A stretch of DNA of 64,000 bases from Sorangium cellulosum (GTDB lineage: Bacteria; Myxococcota_A; Polyangia; Polyangiales; Polyangiaceae): NCBI RefSeq assembly GCF_004135735.1, contig NZ_CP012670.1, positions 4,175,501 through 4,239,500 on the forward strand, in the 5' to 3' direction. Every line of letters begins with the position of its first letter. Position 1 is the stretch's first letter. Positions 54,042-63,002 of this stretch are shown here, in pieces. The position numbers were made by a program, and so were the translations under genes. Under the pieces are notes generated by a model that was given only the letters and a program-made list of their open reading frames with translations, was not told where the DNA came from and did not search any database.

Positions 54042-54938
54042 TCAGGGCGGGGACGGCGACGAGGCGGCCGGGCTCGTCGCGGTGGCGAACGCGATGCCGC
54101 TCTGCAGATCGCGGCGGGTCACGATGCCGGTGAGGTCGATGTCGAGGCCGACGATGGCCTGGGACACCTCGGGCCGGATGCCTGTCAGGACGACCTGCGC
54201 CCCGAGCAGACGGACCGCCCGCGCCACCTGCAGCAGGGCGTTCGCCGAGGCCGTGTCGATGTGCGGCACGCCCGTGACGTCGATGATCGCCACCCGCGCC
54301 TGCCGCTCGACCACCTTGTCCAGCAGGCTCTCCATCACCTGCTGCGCCCGCGCCGAGTCCAGCACGCCCACCAGCGGCAGCACGAGGACGCCCTGGCTGA
54401 TGGGGACGATGGGCGCCGACAGCTCCAGGAGCGTCTTCGCCTGCATCCGGAGCTGGTCCTCGAGCTGCTTTCGCTTGGTGATCACCTCCGAGAACAGCAT
54501 GATCCCGCCGATCTCGCCGGTCGTCGTGTGCCACGGGAAGATCTTCCAGCTCCCCCATTCGACGTGCCCGTCGCTCCGCGGAAAAGGCTCCTCGTCATTC
54601 CCTTCCGAGGCCCCTGCGAGGCAGCGCTGGTGGATCGCCTTCCAGTGCTCGGGCATGTCGGGGAAGACCTCGTAATGGGTCCGGCCGATGACCTCCTCCT
54701 CGCGCAAGCCGAAATCCGCCAGGTGGCGGTGACTGACCAGGATGTAACGCATATCCCGATCGAACATGGCAAACGCGGCCGGTGTGTAGGTGACAAAGAG
54801 GCGCACGTGCTCCTCCGCCCGGCGCAGCGCAGCGCGGAGGCGCTCCCGCTCCTCGTCCGCCTGCTCCAGCTCGCGGATGCGCTGGCTCAGGCGCTCGTTC
54901 TCCGCGACGACATCCTCGTAATTCGAATCACTGGTCAT
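54042..54938 (-). CDS. PAS-STAS regulator (RsbR-like)
   Basis: A 298-residue protein. A coiled-coil N-terminus (ENERLSQRIRELEQADEERERLRAALRRAEEHV) precedes a PAS domain (TPAAFAMFDRDMRYILVSHRHLADFGL, IGRTHYEVFPD, PFPRSDGHVEWGSWKIFPW), a connecting helix, then a STAS domain (VGVLDSARAQQVMESLLDKV, IIDVTGVPHIDTASANALLQV). The Thr in HIDTASAN occupies the position phosphorylated in RsbR-type stressosome proteins. It should sense a signal through PAS and relay it by STAS phosphorylation. No RsbS, RsbT or sigma factor gene is adjacent. Divergent from the short LysR gene. Confidence 0.85.
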   Translation of the reverse strand: MTSDSNYEDVVAENERLSQRIRELEQADEERERLRAALRRAEEHVRLFVTYTPAAFAMFDRDMRYILVSHRHLADFGLREEEVIGRTHYEVFPDMPEHWKAIHQRCLAGASEGNDEEPFPRSDGHVEWGSWKIFPWHTTTGEIGGIMLFSEVITKRKQLEDQLRMQAKTLLELSAPIVPISQGVLVLPLVGVLDSARAQQVMESLLDKVVERQARVAIIDVTGVPHIDTASANALLQVARAVRLLGAQVVLTGIRPEVSQAIVGLDIDLTGIVTRRDLQSGIAFATATSPAASSPSPP

Positions 54939-55134
54939 CCGTGCCTCTTGCTCTGTCCTCGACCGTATACCAAAGAAGCAGGGCAGCGGAGTACGCGAGC
55001 ACGTCGGCGTTCTCCAGGGTAGGAGCGATCACCGGAGGCCTTCTCGAGCGCGTCGGCGGCGCCGGGCGTCCCGAAGAGCGCGCGAGCGACGGACCAGGGA
55101 CGAACCTGGGCGACGATGTACTAGGATCGGCCGC

Positions 55135-55479
55135 GTGAGCCTGTCGCAGATCCGTTATTTCATCGCCGTCGCCGAGGAGGGCCACGTCGGTCGCGCCGCG
55201 CGCCGCCTCCACATCGCGCAGCCGCCCCTCAGCCGCCAGATCCGCGGCCTCGAGGACGAGCTCGGCGCGCAGCTCTTCGAGCGCACCTCGCGCGGCATGC
55301 GCCTCCTGCCGGCCGGCGCGGCGTTCCTCGACCACGCCCGCGCGATCGTCGCGCAGGTCGACGCGGCCGTCGCCGACCTGCGCAGCTACGGCGCCGCGCC
55401 CGCGGGCGGCGGGGGCGCCGCGCGCGCGGGCGGCGGGGGCGCCGCGCCCGCGCCGACCTGGGGTAGGCTGGCCCGGTGA
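55135..55479 (+). CDS. LysR-type HTH protein lacking the effector domain
   Basis: A 114-residue protein. Residues 3-62 are a canonical LysR winged helix (LSQIRYFIAVAEEGHVGRAARRLHIAQPPLSRQIRGLEDELG, quoted in part) followed by the linker helix to about residue 90. In place of the ~200-residue substrate-binding domain there is only GAAPAGGGGAARAGGGGAAPAP and a stop. It may be a natural single-domain repressor or a truncated gene. The Gly-Ala tail is encoded by a short GC repeat that may have captured the stop codon. It lies 15 bp before the IMPase-glycohydrolase fusion gene and divergent from the PAS-STAS gene. Confidence 0.8.
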   Translation: MSLSQIRYFIAVAEEGHVGRAARRLHIAQPPLSRQIRGLEDELGAQLFERTSRGMRLLPAGAAFLDHARAIVAQVDAAVADLRSYGAAPAGGGGAARAGGGGAAPAPTWGRLAR

Positions 55480-55494
55480 CGTCACGGGACCGGC

Positions 55495-57336
55495 ATGGGC
55501 TACGAGGCTGAGCTCGCGGTGGCCGTCGAGGCGGCGCGCCGCGCCGGCTCCCTGCTCCGCGCGGAGTTCCACCGGCCCGGCGGCCCCCGCGGCGACGGGG
55601 CGCACGCCGACATCGACGTGGAGGTCGAGCGCCTGCTCCGCGAGGCGCTCACCGGGGCCACCCCCTACGCGTTCCTCGGCGAGGAGACGGGCCCCCTCGA
55701 CGGCCCGGACCCGTCGCACCGCTGGATCGTGGATCCGAACGACGGCACCGCGTCCTTCCTGCGCGGCTACCGCGGCGCCGCGGTCTCCATCGGCCTCCTG
55801 CGCGAGGGCACGCCGGTGCTCGGCGTCGTCTTCGCGTACGCTTACCCCGACGACGACGGCGATCTCATCGCGTGGGCGGAGGGCGCGGGGCCCATCCGGC
55901 GCAACGGCGCCGCGGTCTCGACCTCGCTCGCCGGCGGCGCGCTCGACCGCTACGCCGTCGTGCTGCTGTCGCAGTCGGCGGACTACCTCCCGTCCCGCAA
56001 CGCCCGGTGCGTCGCCCCGGCGCGGTTCCTCGCGCTCCCGAGCCTCGCCTACCGGCTCGCCCTGGTCGCGGTCGGCGAGGGCGTCGCCGCGGTCTCGCTC
56101 AGCCGGCCGCAGAGCTGGGATTACGCGGCCGGTCACGCGCTCGTGCGCGCCGCCGGCGGCGAGCTCGTCGACGACGACGGCGCGCCCGTCGCGTACACCC
56201 GGGAGCGCGAGGGCGAGCTCTGCCGCCTCTTCGGCGGCGCCCCCGCGGTCGTGCGGGAGCTCGCGCGGCGCCCGTGGAACGCCGTCATCCACGGCCGCAT
56301 CCCGGCGCCGCAGGGCGGTTACGGGCTCCTGCGCCCGTCGCGCAGCCTGCTCGCCGGGGGCGCCGCCGCGCTCGCGCGCGCGCAGGGCTGCCTGCTCGGC
56401 CAGCTCGCGGGCGACGCGCTCGGCGCGCTCGTCGAGTTCCGGACCGCGGAGGAGATCGCGCCGCTCTACCCGGGCGGCGTCGACGACCTCGCCGACGGCG
56501 GCACGTGGGACACCCTGGCCGGGCAGCCGACCGACGACTCCGAGATGGCGCTCCTGCTGGCGCGGTCGATCGTCCGCAAGCGCGGCTTCGTCGCCGAGGC
56601 CGCGCTCGACGCCTACGTGCACTGGTACGGCACCCGCCCGTTCGACATCGGCCACACCACGGCGGCCGCGCTCTCGGCGGCCGCGGGCGCGCCGCACCCC
56701 GGCGCGCGCCGCGAGCGCGCCCGGGCGGCCGCGAGCCTGACCAGCGAGGCGAACGGCTCGGTGATGCGCGCGGCGCCGCTCGGCATCCTCGGCGCGGGCC
56801 GCCCGCGGGAGGCCGCCGCCTGGGCGCGCGAGGACAGCGCGCTCACGCACCCGCACCCGGTCTGCTGCGCGGCCGCCGCCGCGTTCGTCGCGGCCATCGC
56901 CGCGACGGTGGGCGGCGCCGGCGTCGAGGGGGCCTTCGCGGCCGCCCGCGCCGAGGCGGAGCGGAGCGGCGAGCGCGTGGTCCTCGCCGCGCTGGAGGCC
57001 GCGCGCCGCGCGCCGCCCCGGAGCTCCTCGCACCAGGCCGGCTGGGTCCTCATCGCCCTGCAGAACGCCTTCTTCCAGCTCCTCCACGCGCCGTCGCTCG
57101 AGGAGGGGCTCGTCGCGACGGTGATGGCGGGCGGCGACACCGACACGAACGCCGCGATCGCGGGCGCGCTGCTCGGCGCGGCGCACGGGAGGGCCGCGGT
57201 CCCGGACCGGTTTCGCCGCCTCGTGCTCACCTGCCGCCCGCTGCCCGAGGCCGGGGCGAAGCGCGTGCGCCCGCCCGAGCTGTGGCCGGTCGACGCGCTG
57301 CTCCTCGCCGAGGCGCTGCTCGCCGTCGGCCGCTGA
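55495..57336 (+). CDS. Inositol monophosphatase-like / ADP-ribosylglycohydrolase fusion
   Basis: A 613-residue protein. The N-terminal 260 residues are an IMPase/CysQ-type phosphatase: GEETGPL with the metal-binding Glu pair, WIVDPNDGTASFLRG with the DxxDGT metal motif, and WDYAAGHALVRAAGGEL near the domain end. From about residue 295 an ADP-ribosylglycohydrolase domain begins: QGCLLGQLAGDALGALVEF, TDDSEMALLLARSI, SLTSEANGSVMRAAPLGI, and AGGDTDTNAAIAGALLGAAHG with the paired Mg-binding aspartates. All visible catalytic residues of both halves are kept. It would dephosphorylate a small molecule and remove ADP-ribose or hydrolyse a related N- or O-glycoside. A physical fusion implies a shared pathway. 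Confidence 0.87.
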   Translation: MGYEAELAVAVEAARRAGSLLRAEFHRPGGPRGDGAHADIDVEVERLLREALTGATPYAFLGEETGPLDGPDPSHRWIVDPNDGTASFLRGYRGAAVSIGLLREGTPVLGVVFAYAYPDDDGDLIAWAEGAGPIRRNGAAVSTSLAGGALDRYAVVLLSQSADYLPSRNARCVAPARFLALPSLAYRLALVAVGEGVAAVSLSRPQSWDYAAGHALVRAAGGELVDDDGAPVAYTREREGELCRLFGGAPAVVRELARRPWNAVIHGRIPAPQGGYGLLRPSRSLLAGGAAALARAQGCLLGQLAGDALGALVEFRTAEEIAPLYPGGVDDLADGGTWDTLAGQPTDDSEMALLLARSIVRKRGFVAEAALDAYVHWYGTRPFDIGHTTAAALSAAAGAPHPGARRERARAAASLTSEANGSVMRAAPLGILGAGRPREAAAWAREDSALTHPHPVCCAAAAAFVAAIAATVGGAGVEGAFAAARAEAERSGERVVLAALEAARRAPPRSSSHQAGWVLIALQNAFFQLLHAPSLEEGLVATVMAGGDTDTNAAIAGALLGAAHGRAAVPDRFRRLVLTCRPLPEAGAKRVRPPELWPVDALLLAEALLAVGR

Positions 57337-57372
57337 CCGCGGCGCCTCGCCGTCGGCCGCTGACCGCGGCGC
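57319..57372. repeat. 27-bp direct duplication at the 3' end of the fusion gene
   Basis: The last codons and stop (ctcgccgtcggccgctgacc plus gcggcgc) are repeated immediately after the stop codon. The second copy is untranslated. A short slippage product similar in kind to the duplication at the RES gene tail. Confidence 0.75.
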
Positions 57373-57380
57373 GGCGCCGC

Positions 57381-58364
<984 letters not shown>

Positions 58365-58380
58365 GGGTCACGCTCCTCTT

Positions 58381-58446
58381 CTGGCGATCGCGGGATCGCG
58401 CTGCCGGCGACCGCGGGGTCGCGCTGCCGGCGACCGCGGGATCGCG
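58381..58446. repeat. 23-bp tandem repeat, about 3 copies
   Basis: Two full units ctgccggcgaccgcgggRtcg plus cg (58401-58423, 58424-58446) and a shortened first unit (58381-58400). It is immediately upstream of the gnd start and so may overlap its promoter. Confidence 0.85.
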
Positions 58447-58525
58447 GGTACCGCCGGCGTAGCACGGGCGCCGGGCGCGGCCGGCGCCGCGTCGCGGTGC
58501 GCCGCGCGCGCCGCCCCCGGGCGCG

Positions 58526-59551
58526 CTACCGCGGCGGCCGTCCGACGGCGCCCATCACGTGCTGGAGCGCGCTCTTCAGCGTGCCGAACACCGGGATCCC
58601 GTCGAGGCTCCCGCCGATCTCCAGCAGGGTCCCGACCATCGCCGTCGGGACGCCGCAGACGATGCACTGGCTGCCGAGCAGCTTCGTCGCGGCGAAGAGC
58701 CGGAGGAGGTGCTCGATGGTCGAGGCGTCGGCCGCCTGCGCGCCGGTGAGGTCCACGATCATGAAGCGGGCGCCGTGCGCCACGATCGCCGCGAGCACCT
58801 CTTCCATCATGCGCGCGGCGCGGACGCTGTCCACCGTGCCGATCACGGGCAGCGTGAGCACGCTGTCCCACACCTGGATGATCGGCGTCGACATCTCGAG
58901 CATCGCCTCGTGCTGGGCGCGGACGCGGTCGAGCTGCAGGCGCAGCTCGCGCTGGACGCGCTCGAGCTCGTCGTTCTGCGCGCGGAGCTGCTCGCTCGCG
59001 GCGGCGAGGTCGAGCTGGTTCTTGAGCATGGTGTACGTGGCGCCGACGTAGAGCGCGTACGTGGTCGCGCTCGCGAGCGCCTTCCGGTCGATCTGGCGCT
59101 GGTCTTCCAGGGCGAAGAGCATCGAGCCGATGGTCCTCCTGTAGACCTGGATCGGCACGTGGAAGACGACGTCGGGGTCGTCCGCGAGCAGCCACGCGCG
59201 CGCGAGGTCCACCTGCCGCGGCTCGTCCCAGGGCCCCTTGAACCACGCGGCGCGCTGGGCCGTGAGCGCCGCGACCATCCATGCGTCCACGACGACGCTG
59301 CCCGCGGGCGCGCCGTGCTCGAAGGCGCCCGCGTGGTACCGCGCCGCGATGCGGGCGCCGCCGCCCTCGTCGCCGAGCACGACGCAGAGCCGCTGGGACG
59401 GGACGATCCATCGCGCGCTCGCGCAGGCCTCCTGCCAGAGCGATGGCAGGTCCGGTTGGGTCGCGAGCTTGAGCAGGATCTCGTTCAGGACGCCGAGGAC
59501 GATCCACCCGCCGCCGGTCTCCGAGGGCTGGCCAGACTCGGACATCACCAT
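58526..59551 (-). CDS. GAF-STAS regulator (RsbR-like)
   Basis: A 341-residue protein. Residues 20-180 read like a GAF sensor (GGWIVLGVLNEILLKLATQPDLPSLWQEAC..., VVFHVPIQVYRRTIGSMLFALED). A long helix (NQLDLAAASEQLRAQNDELERVQRELRLQLDRVR) follows, then a STAS domain (PVIGTVDSVRAARMMEEVL, MIVDLTGAQAADASTIEHLLRLF). This layout is that of RsbR paralogues in the sigmaB stressosome. No RsbS/RsbT neighbours. The ATG at 59551 overlaps the stop of a 57-codon ORF (TGATG), so translation is likely by reinitiation and no separate ribosome site is visible. The PAS-STAS gene at 54.0 kb is its nearest relative here. Confidence 0.83.
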   Translation of the reverse strand: MVMSESGQPSETGGGWIVLGVLNEILLKLATQPDLPSLWQEACASARWIVPSQRLCVVLGDEGGGARIAARYHAGAFEHGAPAGSVVVDAWMVAALTAQRAAWFKGPWDEPRQVDLARAWLLADDPDVVFHVPIQVYRRTIGSMLFALEDQRQIDRKALASATTYALYVGATYTMLKNQLDLAAASEQLRAQNDELERVQRELRLQLDRVRAQHEAMLEMSTPIIQVWDSVLTLPVIGTVDSVRAARMMEEVLAAIVAHGARFMIVDLTGAQAADASTIEHLLRLFAATKLLGSQCIVCGVPTAMVGTLLEIGGSLDGIPVFGTLKSALQHVMGAVGRPPR

Positions 59552-59724
59552 CAGCGGTCGGCGTCGAGCGGGAGGCCCGCGGCGGCGGTCCGCGGGGTGA
59601 TGCGCTGCGCGAGCGCCGCGCGCACGACGATCTCCAGGGGCTCGTCGCTGCTGAGCCCCACCGCCGGCCGGCACGGCGCGGCGGCGTCGATCGACGGGCT
59701 CGGGACCAGATCGGATCTCGACAC
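59551..59724 (-). CDS. Small protein coupled to the GAF-STAS gene
   Basis: A 57-residue ORF from the GTG at 59724, eight bases after a GGGGAG site. It reads SRSDLVPSPSIDAAAPCRPAV, then a helix DEPLEIVVRAALAQRI, then TPRTAAAGLPLDADR. Its stop shares one base with the GAF-STAS start (TGATG), the usual form of coupling. No known family. It may serve as a leader whose translation opens the STAS start. A GTG nine bases upstream is possible. Confidence 0.5.
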   Translation of the reverse strand: MSRSDLVPSPSIDAAAPCRPAVGLSSDEPLEIVVRAALAQRITPRTAAAGLPLDADR

Positions 59725-59887
59725 GGTACACACTCCCCGCGCTGGGCGCGTGCGCGCATCCTACCGCGCAAGCCGCTCGCCGGGGGAGGTCTCCTGGAGA
59801 CCGGACGGATCGTACTCGATCCACGGGGCGCGCGTCCCGGGCCAGGCGGGCGGCGCCCGCGGCGCGGCCGCATGCTACCGGTAGGGG

Positions 59888-60109
59888 ATGAAGATCAAGG
59901 CACGCGACGGCAAGGTCTATGAAGTGAGCGCGGCTCCGCCCGGTGGGAGCCACGAGGTGCGCCTCGACGGCAAGGTGATCGGCTCGTTCGTGCTCCTGCC
60001 GGACGAGACGCAGGTCACCGTGAAGACCGCGCCCGCGACCGACGCGCTCCTCGTGGACATCGCCGATCGGTTCGTCGCCGAGGGCGGCGCGCCGATGGGG
60101 ATCTGCTGA
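59888..60109 (+). CDS. Small hypothetical protein
   Basis: A 73-residue protein, divergent from the coupled small ORF. It looks like a compact beta structure (MKIKARDGKVYEVSAAPPGG, HEVRLDGKVIGSFVLL, QVTVKTAPATDALLVDIADRFVAEG). No signal peptide, membrane helix or motif recognised. The ATG follows GGTAGGGG. Composition and length are protein-like, so it is probably real. Confidence 0.6.
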   Translation: MKIKARDGKVYEVSAAPPGGSHEVRLDGKVIGSFVLLPDETQVTVKTAPATDALLVDIADRFVAEGGAPMGIC

Positions 60110-60343
60110 CGCACCCCCCTCGTGGGGAGACTCAGCAGCCCCCCTTCGTGGAGGCATCGACGAGCCTCCTGCTCGGCCGACCGGGCGATGCGCCCGCGCC
60201 CTCGGGTCCTGCTGGCGCGCCGTTTCCGAGACCGCCCCGCGCCCCCGCCCGGAATCCATGAACGACGCCACCCCGTTGCGCTTGCAGCGGAGCCTGCGCG
60301 CAATCCCGCGCGCCGCTCTCCGGCGTCCTCTGCATGGCCCTTC

Positions 60344-61261
60344 ATGGCGACGATCTCCCGGAATCTATGGCATCTCGGCTTCGTGGACCTGGTGCGCGCC
60401 CGCGCGCCCGCGAGCATCTCCGTCCAGCCCGAGGTGCAGCTCACGATCGAGCCGCAGCGCGCGGACATGCTGCTCCTGCGCAAGGAGGGCGCATCGCACG
60501 GCGTCGGGGACGCCACGGTGCTGCGCGGCCTGTGGCCTCTGCTCGGAACGGACACGGTGCTCGAGTACAAGAGCCCGGTGGAGTCCGCGTTTCGCCGCGG
60601 CGATCTGCTGCGGCTGTGGGGGTATGGCGTGCAGTACCACGTGGACCAGATCGAGCGGCTGTCGGGGTATCGCGCGCTGACGCTGGTGCTCGTGGTCGCG
60701 AGCATTACGCGCACGTTCCTCCGGGAGCTCGCCGAGATGGACTGGTCTCTGGTGCGGCTGGGCGGGGGGTATGGCCGGATCGACGGCGCGGTGTACGCGA
60801 CCTATCTTGTGGTGACCGACGAGGTGGCGGAGGCGGAGCAGGACGACTTCTTGAGGATCTTCAGCCATCGCCGGGTGCTCGGCCCGGAGGCGCGTCGGTG
60901 GTTGCAGCGGTGGATGAAGCCGGAGGACGGTACGATGCAAAGCGTGGAGGAGATGGAAGGCTACGACGAGATGCTGCAGAAGCTGCTCGACTCCCTCCCA
61001 GCGGAGCGGCGGCTGGCCGGGCTGACGCCCGAGGAGGTGCTGTCGGCCTATCCTCCCGAGCAGCGGGTGGCGGGGCTGGCGCCCGAGCAGCGGCTGGCCG
61101 GGCTGGCGCCCGAGCAGCGGCTGGCCGGGCTGGCGCCCGAGCAGCAGTTGCTCGCGGTCTCCGATGCGGTGCTGCGCGGCATGCCGGACGAGTACCTGCG
61201 CTCGCTGCCGGCCGAGGTGCAGGACGCGATCCGGCGCCGCATCGGCCGGCCCTCTCGCTGA
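60344..61261 (+). CDS. PD-(D/E)XK nuclease-like protein with decapeptide repeats
   Basis: A 305-residue protein. Residues 1-170 include DTVLEYKSPVESAFRRGDLLRLWGYG (quoted in part), where the Asp, Glu and Lys in DTVLEYK fit a PD-(D/E)XK core as in Rpn/DUF4351-type proteins. The C-terminal half has a long helix and then four LAPEQRLAGL-type decapeptide repeats before RSLPAEVQDAIRRRIG. Proteins of this kind occur in many copies in Sorangium-like genomes without an assigned role. The repeats vary in copy number by whole 30-bp units. The start is uncertain; the ATG at 60344 precedes the first recognisable text. Active-site inference is from pattern only. Confidence 0.65.
   Translation: MATISRNLWHLGFVDLVRARAPASISVQPEVQLTIEPQRADMLLLRKEGASHGVGDATVLRGLWPLLGTDTVLEYKSPVESAFRRGDLLRLWGYGVQYHVDQIERLSGYRALTLVLVVASITRTFLRELAEMDWSLVRLGGGYGRIDGAVYATYLVVTDEVAEAEQDDFLRIFSHRRVLGPEARRWLQRWMKPEDGTMQSVEEMEGYDEMLQKLLDSLPAERRLAGLTPEEVLSAYPPEQRVAGLAPEQRLAGLAPEQRLAGLAPEQQLLAVSDAVLRGMPDEYLRSLPAEVQDAIRRRIGRPSR
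61055..61147. repeat. 30-bp tandem repeat, about 3 copies, in coding sequence
   Basis: Units of gcgcccgagcagcggctggc plus cgggctg (about 61078-61147, with a diverged copy before) encode LAPEQRLAGL repeats. In frame. Confidence 0.85.
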
Positions 61262-61349
61262 TCGCGGTACGGTCGCGAGCCACGCGGGCGCGCCGCGCGG
61301 GCGACGCCCGCGTGGGCGGGCGTGGGGTGCTTGCCTCACCCTGCAGGGA

Positions 61350-61380
61350 CACCGGAACCGCCAAGGCGCCATAAGACGCC
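61350..61380. repeat. Fragment of an aaccgccaaggcgccaag-type dispersed element
   Basis: The sequence ggaaccgccaaggcgccata followed by agacgccaag resembles a dispersed intergenic element widely seen in bacterial genomes. Only one arm is clear here. Confidence 0.45.
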
Positions 61381-61472
61381 AAGATCTTTGTGTTTTTCTT
61401 GGATACCCGCTCGGAGGAGACGCGCACCGCCATCCGCGCACGCGTGGGACGGTAACGCGCGCGTCGCGTCCG

Positions 61473-61720
61473 CCTGGTCCGGACCACCCCCCCACCGACC
61501 TGCAGGTTGCCCCCCTGGTCCGGACCACCCCCCCACCGACCTGCAGGTCGCCCCCCTGGTCCGGACCACCCCCCCACCGACCTGCAGGTCGCGTCCGCCT
61601 GGTCCGGACCACCCCCCCACCGACCTGCAGGTCGCGTCCGCCTGGTCCGGACCACCCTCCCACCGACCTGCAGGTTGTCCCCCCTGGTCCGGACCACCCC
61701 CCCCGCGCCGGGATCTGCAA
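61473..61720. repeat. 41-43-bp tandem repeat, 6 copies
   Basis: Copies begin at 61473, 61514, 61555, 61598, 61641 and 61683. Each contains the palindrome GGTCCGGACC, a C-run, and the palindrome CCTGCAGG (lost in the last copy). Between them the spacer before the next copy varies in length by one to two bases. It sits between convergent genes. No variable spacers, so not CRISPR. Confidence 0.93.
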
Positions 61721-61740
61721 GGTCGCCCCGCTCGCCGACC

Positions 61741-62676
61741 CTACGGCGCGGCAGACCCCGAGCCCGGCTCCGCCGGCGTCGGCGCTGCCGGTGTCGGCGC
61801 TGCCGGTGTCGGCGCTGCCGGCGTCGGCGCTGCCGGTGTCGGTGCTGCCGGCGTCGGCACCACCGGTGTCGGCGGAGCCGGGCTCGGCGCCCCCAGCGCC
61901 GGCGCCGCCGGTGCCCCGGCCGGTGGCTCCGCCGCCTTGGTCCGCGCCGCCGCCGGTTGCCAGTTCTCGATCGGCGCGAGCAGCTGCTGCGCGAGCTCCG
62001 TCTTCGTCGGATCCCGCTTGCTGACCATGCCGGACACCCGGACGACGTAGGTGCGCAGCGCCTCCACGAGCTCGTCCAGCGCCTCGCGCACGTTCGCCGT
62101 CTCGACCTCGGGCGTCTCCATGGGGGAGGTGATCCCGAGCGCCGCCCCGTACTCGTCGTGGGCCTCGTAGAGCCGCTCGAGGATCTTGCCGGCGCCCAGC
62201 TTCTCGATCTGCGCCTCGAGCTCGCTGTCCTTGATGAGCAAAATGCGCGTGTTGCTCTCGGCCCACTCCAGCTTGTACGCGATCTGCGTGAACTTGAGCC
62301 CCTTCGGGAAGAGCGTGGCGCGCAGCGACACCGCCGTCCCGGCCTCCGGGAGGCCCTGGATCTTCGACCACCCGAGCAGCACGTCGTGAAGGCCGCTCCA
62401 GATCGCGTCGACCGCCTGGTCGGCGGCCTTCGCGCGCGCCGTGTCCTCGGCGGGGAGCGACGGCAGCCGCGTCGCCGCCGCCCTGTTCAACGTCGAGAGC
62501 GCGGCCGAGAGATCCTCGTGCGCCTCGAGGACGCCCTCGGGGATCCTCTTCGCCGCATCCTTGTCGGAGAGGATGGGCCTCGCGGCGGTCAGCACCTCGG
62601 TGCCCAGCGCCTGCGCGGACGACGCGTCCAGCTTCGGGAGCTGGACCAGATCAACGGCGGTGAAGGTCCTTTTCAT
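61741..62676 (-). CDS. Hypothetical helical protein with TPAAP repeat tail
   Basis: A 311-residue protein. Residues 1-230 are mostly helical, without Cys or membrane segments (TAVDLVQLPKLDASSAQALGTEVL, GVLEAHEDLSAALSTLNRAA, VDAIWSGLHDVLLGWSKIQGLPEAG, ELAQQLLAPIENWQPAA). The last 70 residues are Ala/Pro repeats of TPAAP from 15-bp units. The ATG at 62676 follows AGGAGG. No family recognised. A cytoplasmic structural protein is the most that can be said. Confidence 0.65.
   Translation of the reverse strand: MKRTFTAVDLVQLPKLDASSAQALGTEVLTAARPILSDKDAAKRIPEGVLEAHEDLSAALSTLNRAAATRLPSLPAEDTARAKAADQAVDAIWSGLHDVLLGWSKIQGLPEAGTAVSLRATLFPKGLKFTQIAYKLEWAESNTRILLIKDSELEAQIEKLGAGKILERLYEAHDEYGAALGITSPMETPEVETANVREALDELVEALRTYVVRVSGMVSKRDPTKTELAQQLLAPIENWQPAAARTKAAEPPAGAPAAPALGAPSPAPPTPVVPTPAAPTPAAPTPAAPTPAAPTPAAPTPAEPGSGSAAP
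61755..61870. repeat. 15-bp tandem repeats encoding TPAAP
   Basis: About seven units of the form gtgtcggcgctgccg in the 3' part of the helical protein gene. The unit is frame-preserving. Confidence 0.85.
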
Positions 62677-63002
62677 GCCTGCCTGTCCTCCTGTGCAAAT
62701 CGGGACGAGGGTCGGCCCCCGCCCGATCCTGGCCTTCTATCCCGGTCCATGATCGATCTCCAGATCCCGGAGCGACGGTCTCGTGCTCAGCCGCCACTGT
62801 CCCGTGCTCAGCCGCCACGGTGCGATCGCGGGCGAGGAGCACCGGGGCAAGCCGGGGCTCTCGGCGCTCCTGTCGCTGCAGGCGGGGGTTCCGCTGGCGA
62901 TCGCGCTGGGCGCCCGCCTCCGGGCGCGGGCGGTGGTCGCGTCGACGCGTCGCTCGTGTTGCGCCCGAGCTCGATCCGCGCGGGGCCGCCGCCGGGAGGC
63001 GG
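62677..63002. other. Intergenic region, no gene seen
   Basis: 326 bp between two minus-strand genes. It contains a duplicated cccgtgctcagccgccac (about 62780-62818). A plus-strand frame (62783-63022) has a short hydrophobic run (LSALLSLQAGVPLAIALGARL) but no start signal or family match, so I do not call it. Confidence 0.35.

Noticed and set aside
61473..61720. CRISPR array
   Set aside because: The whole unit repeats, including the part that would be spacer. No cas genes in the window.
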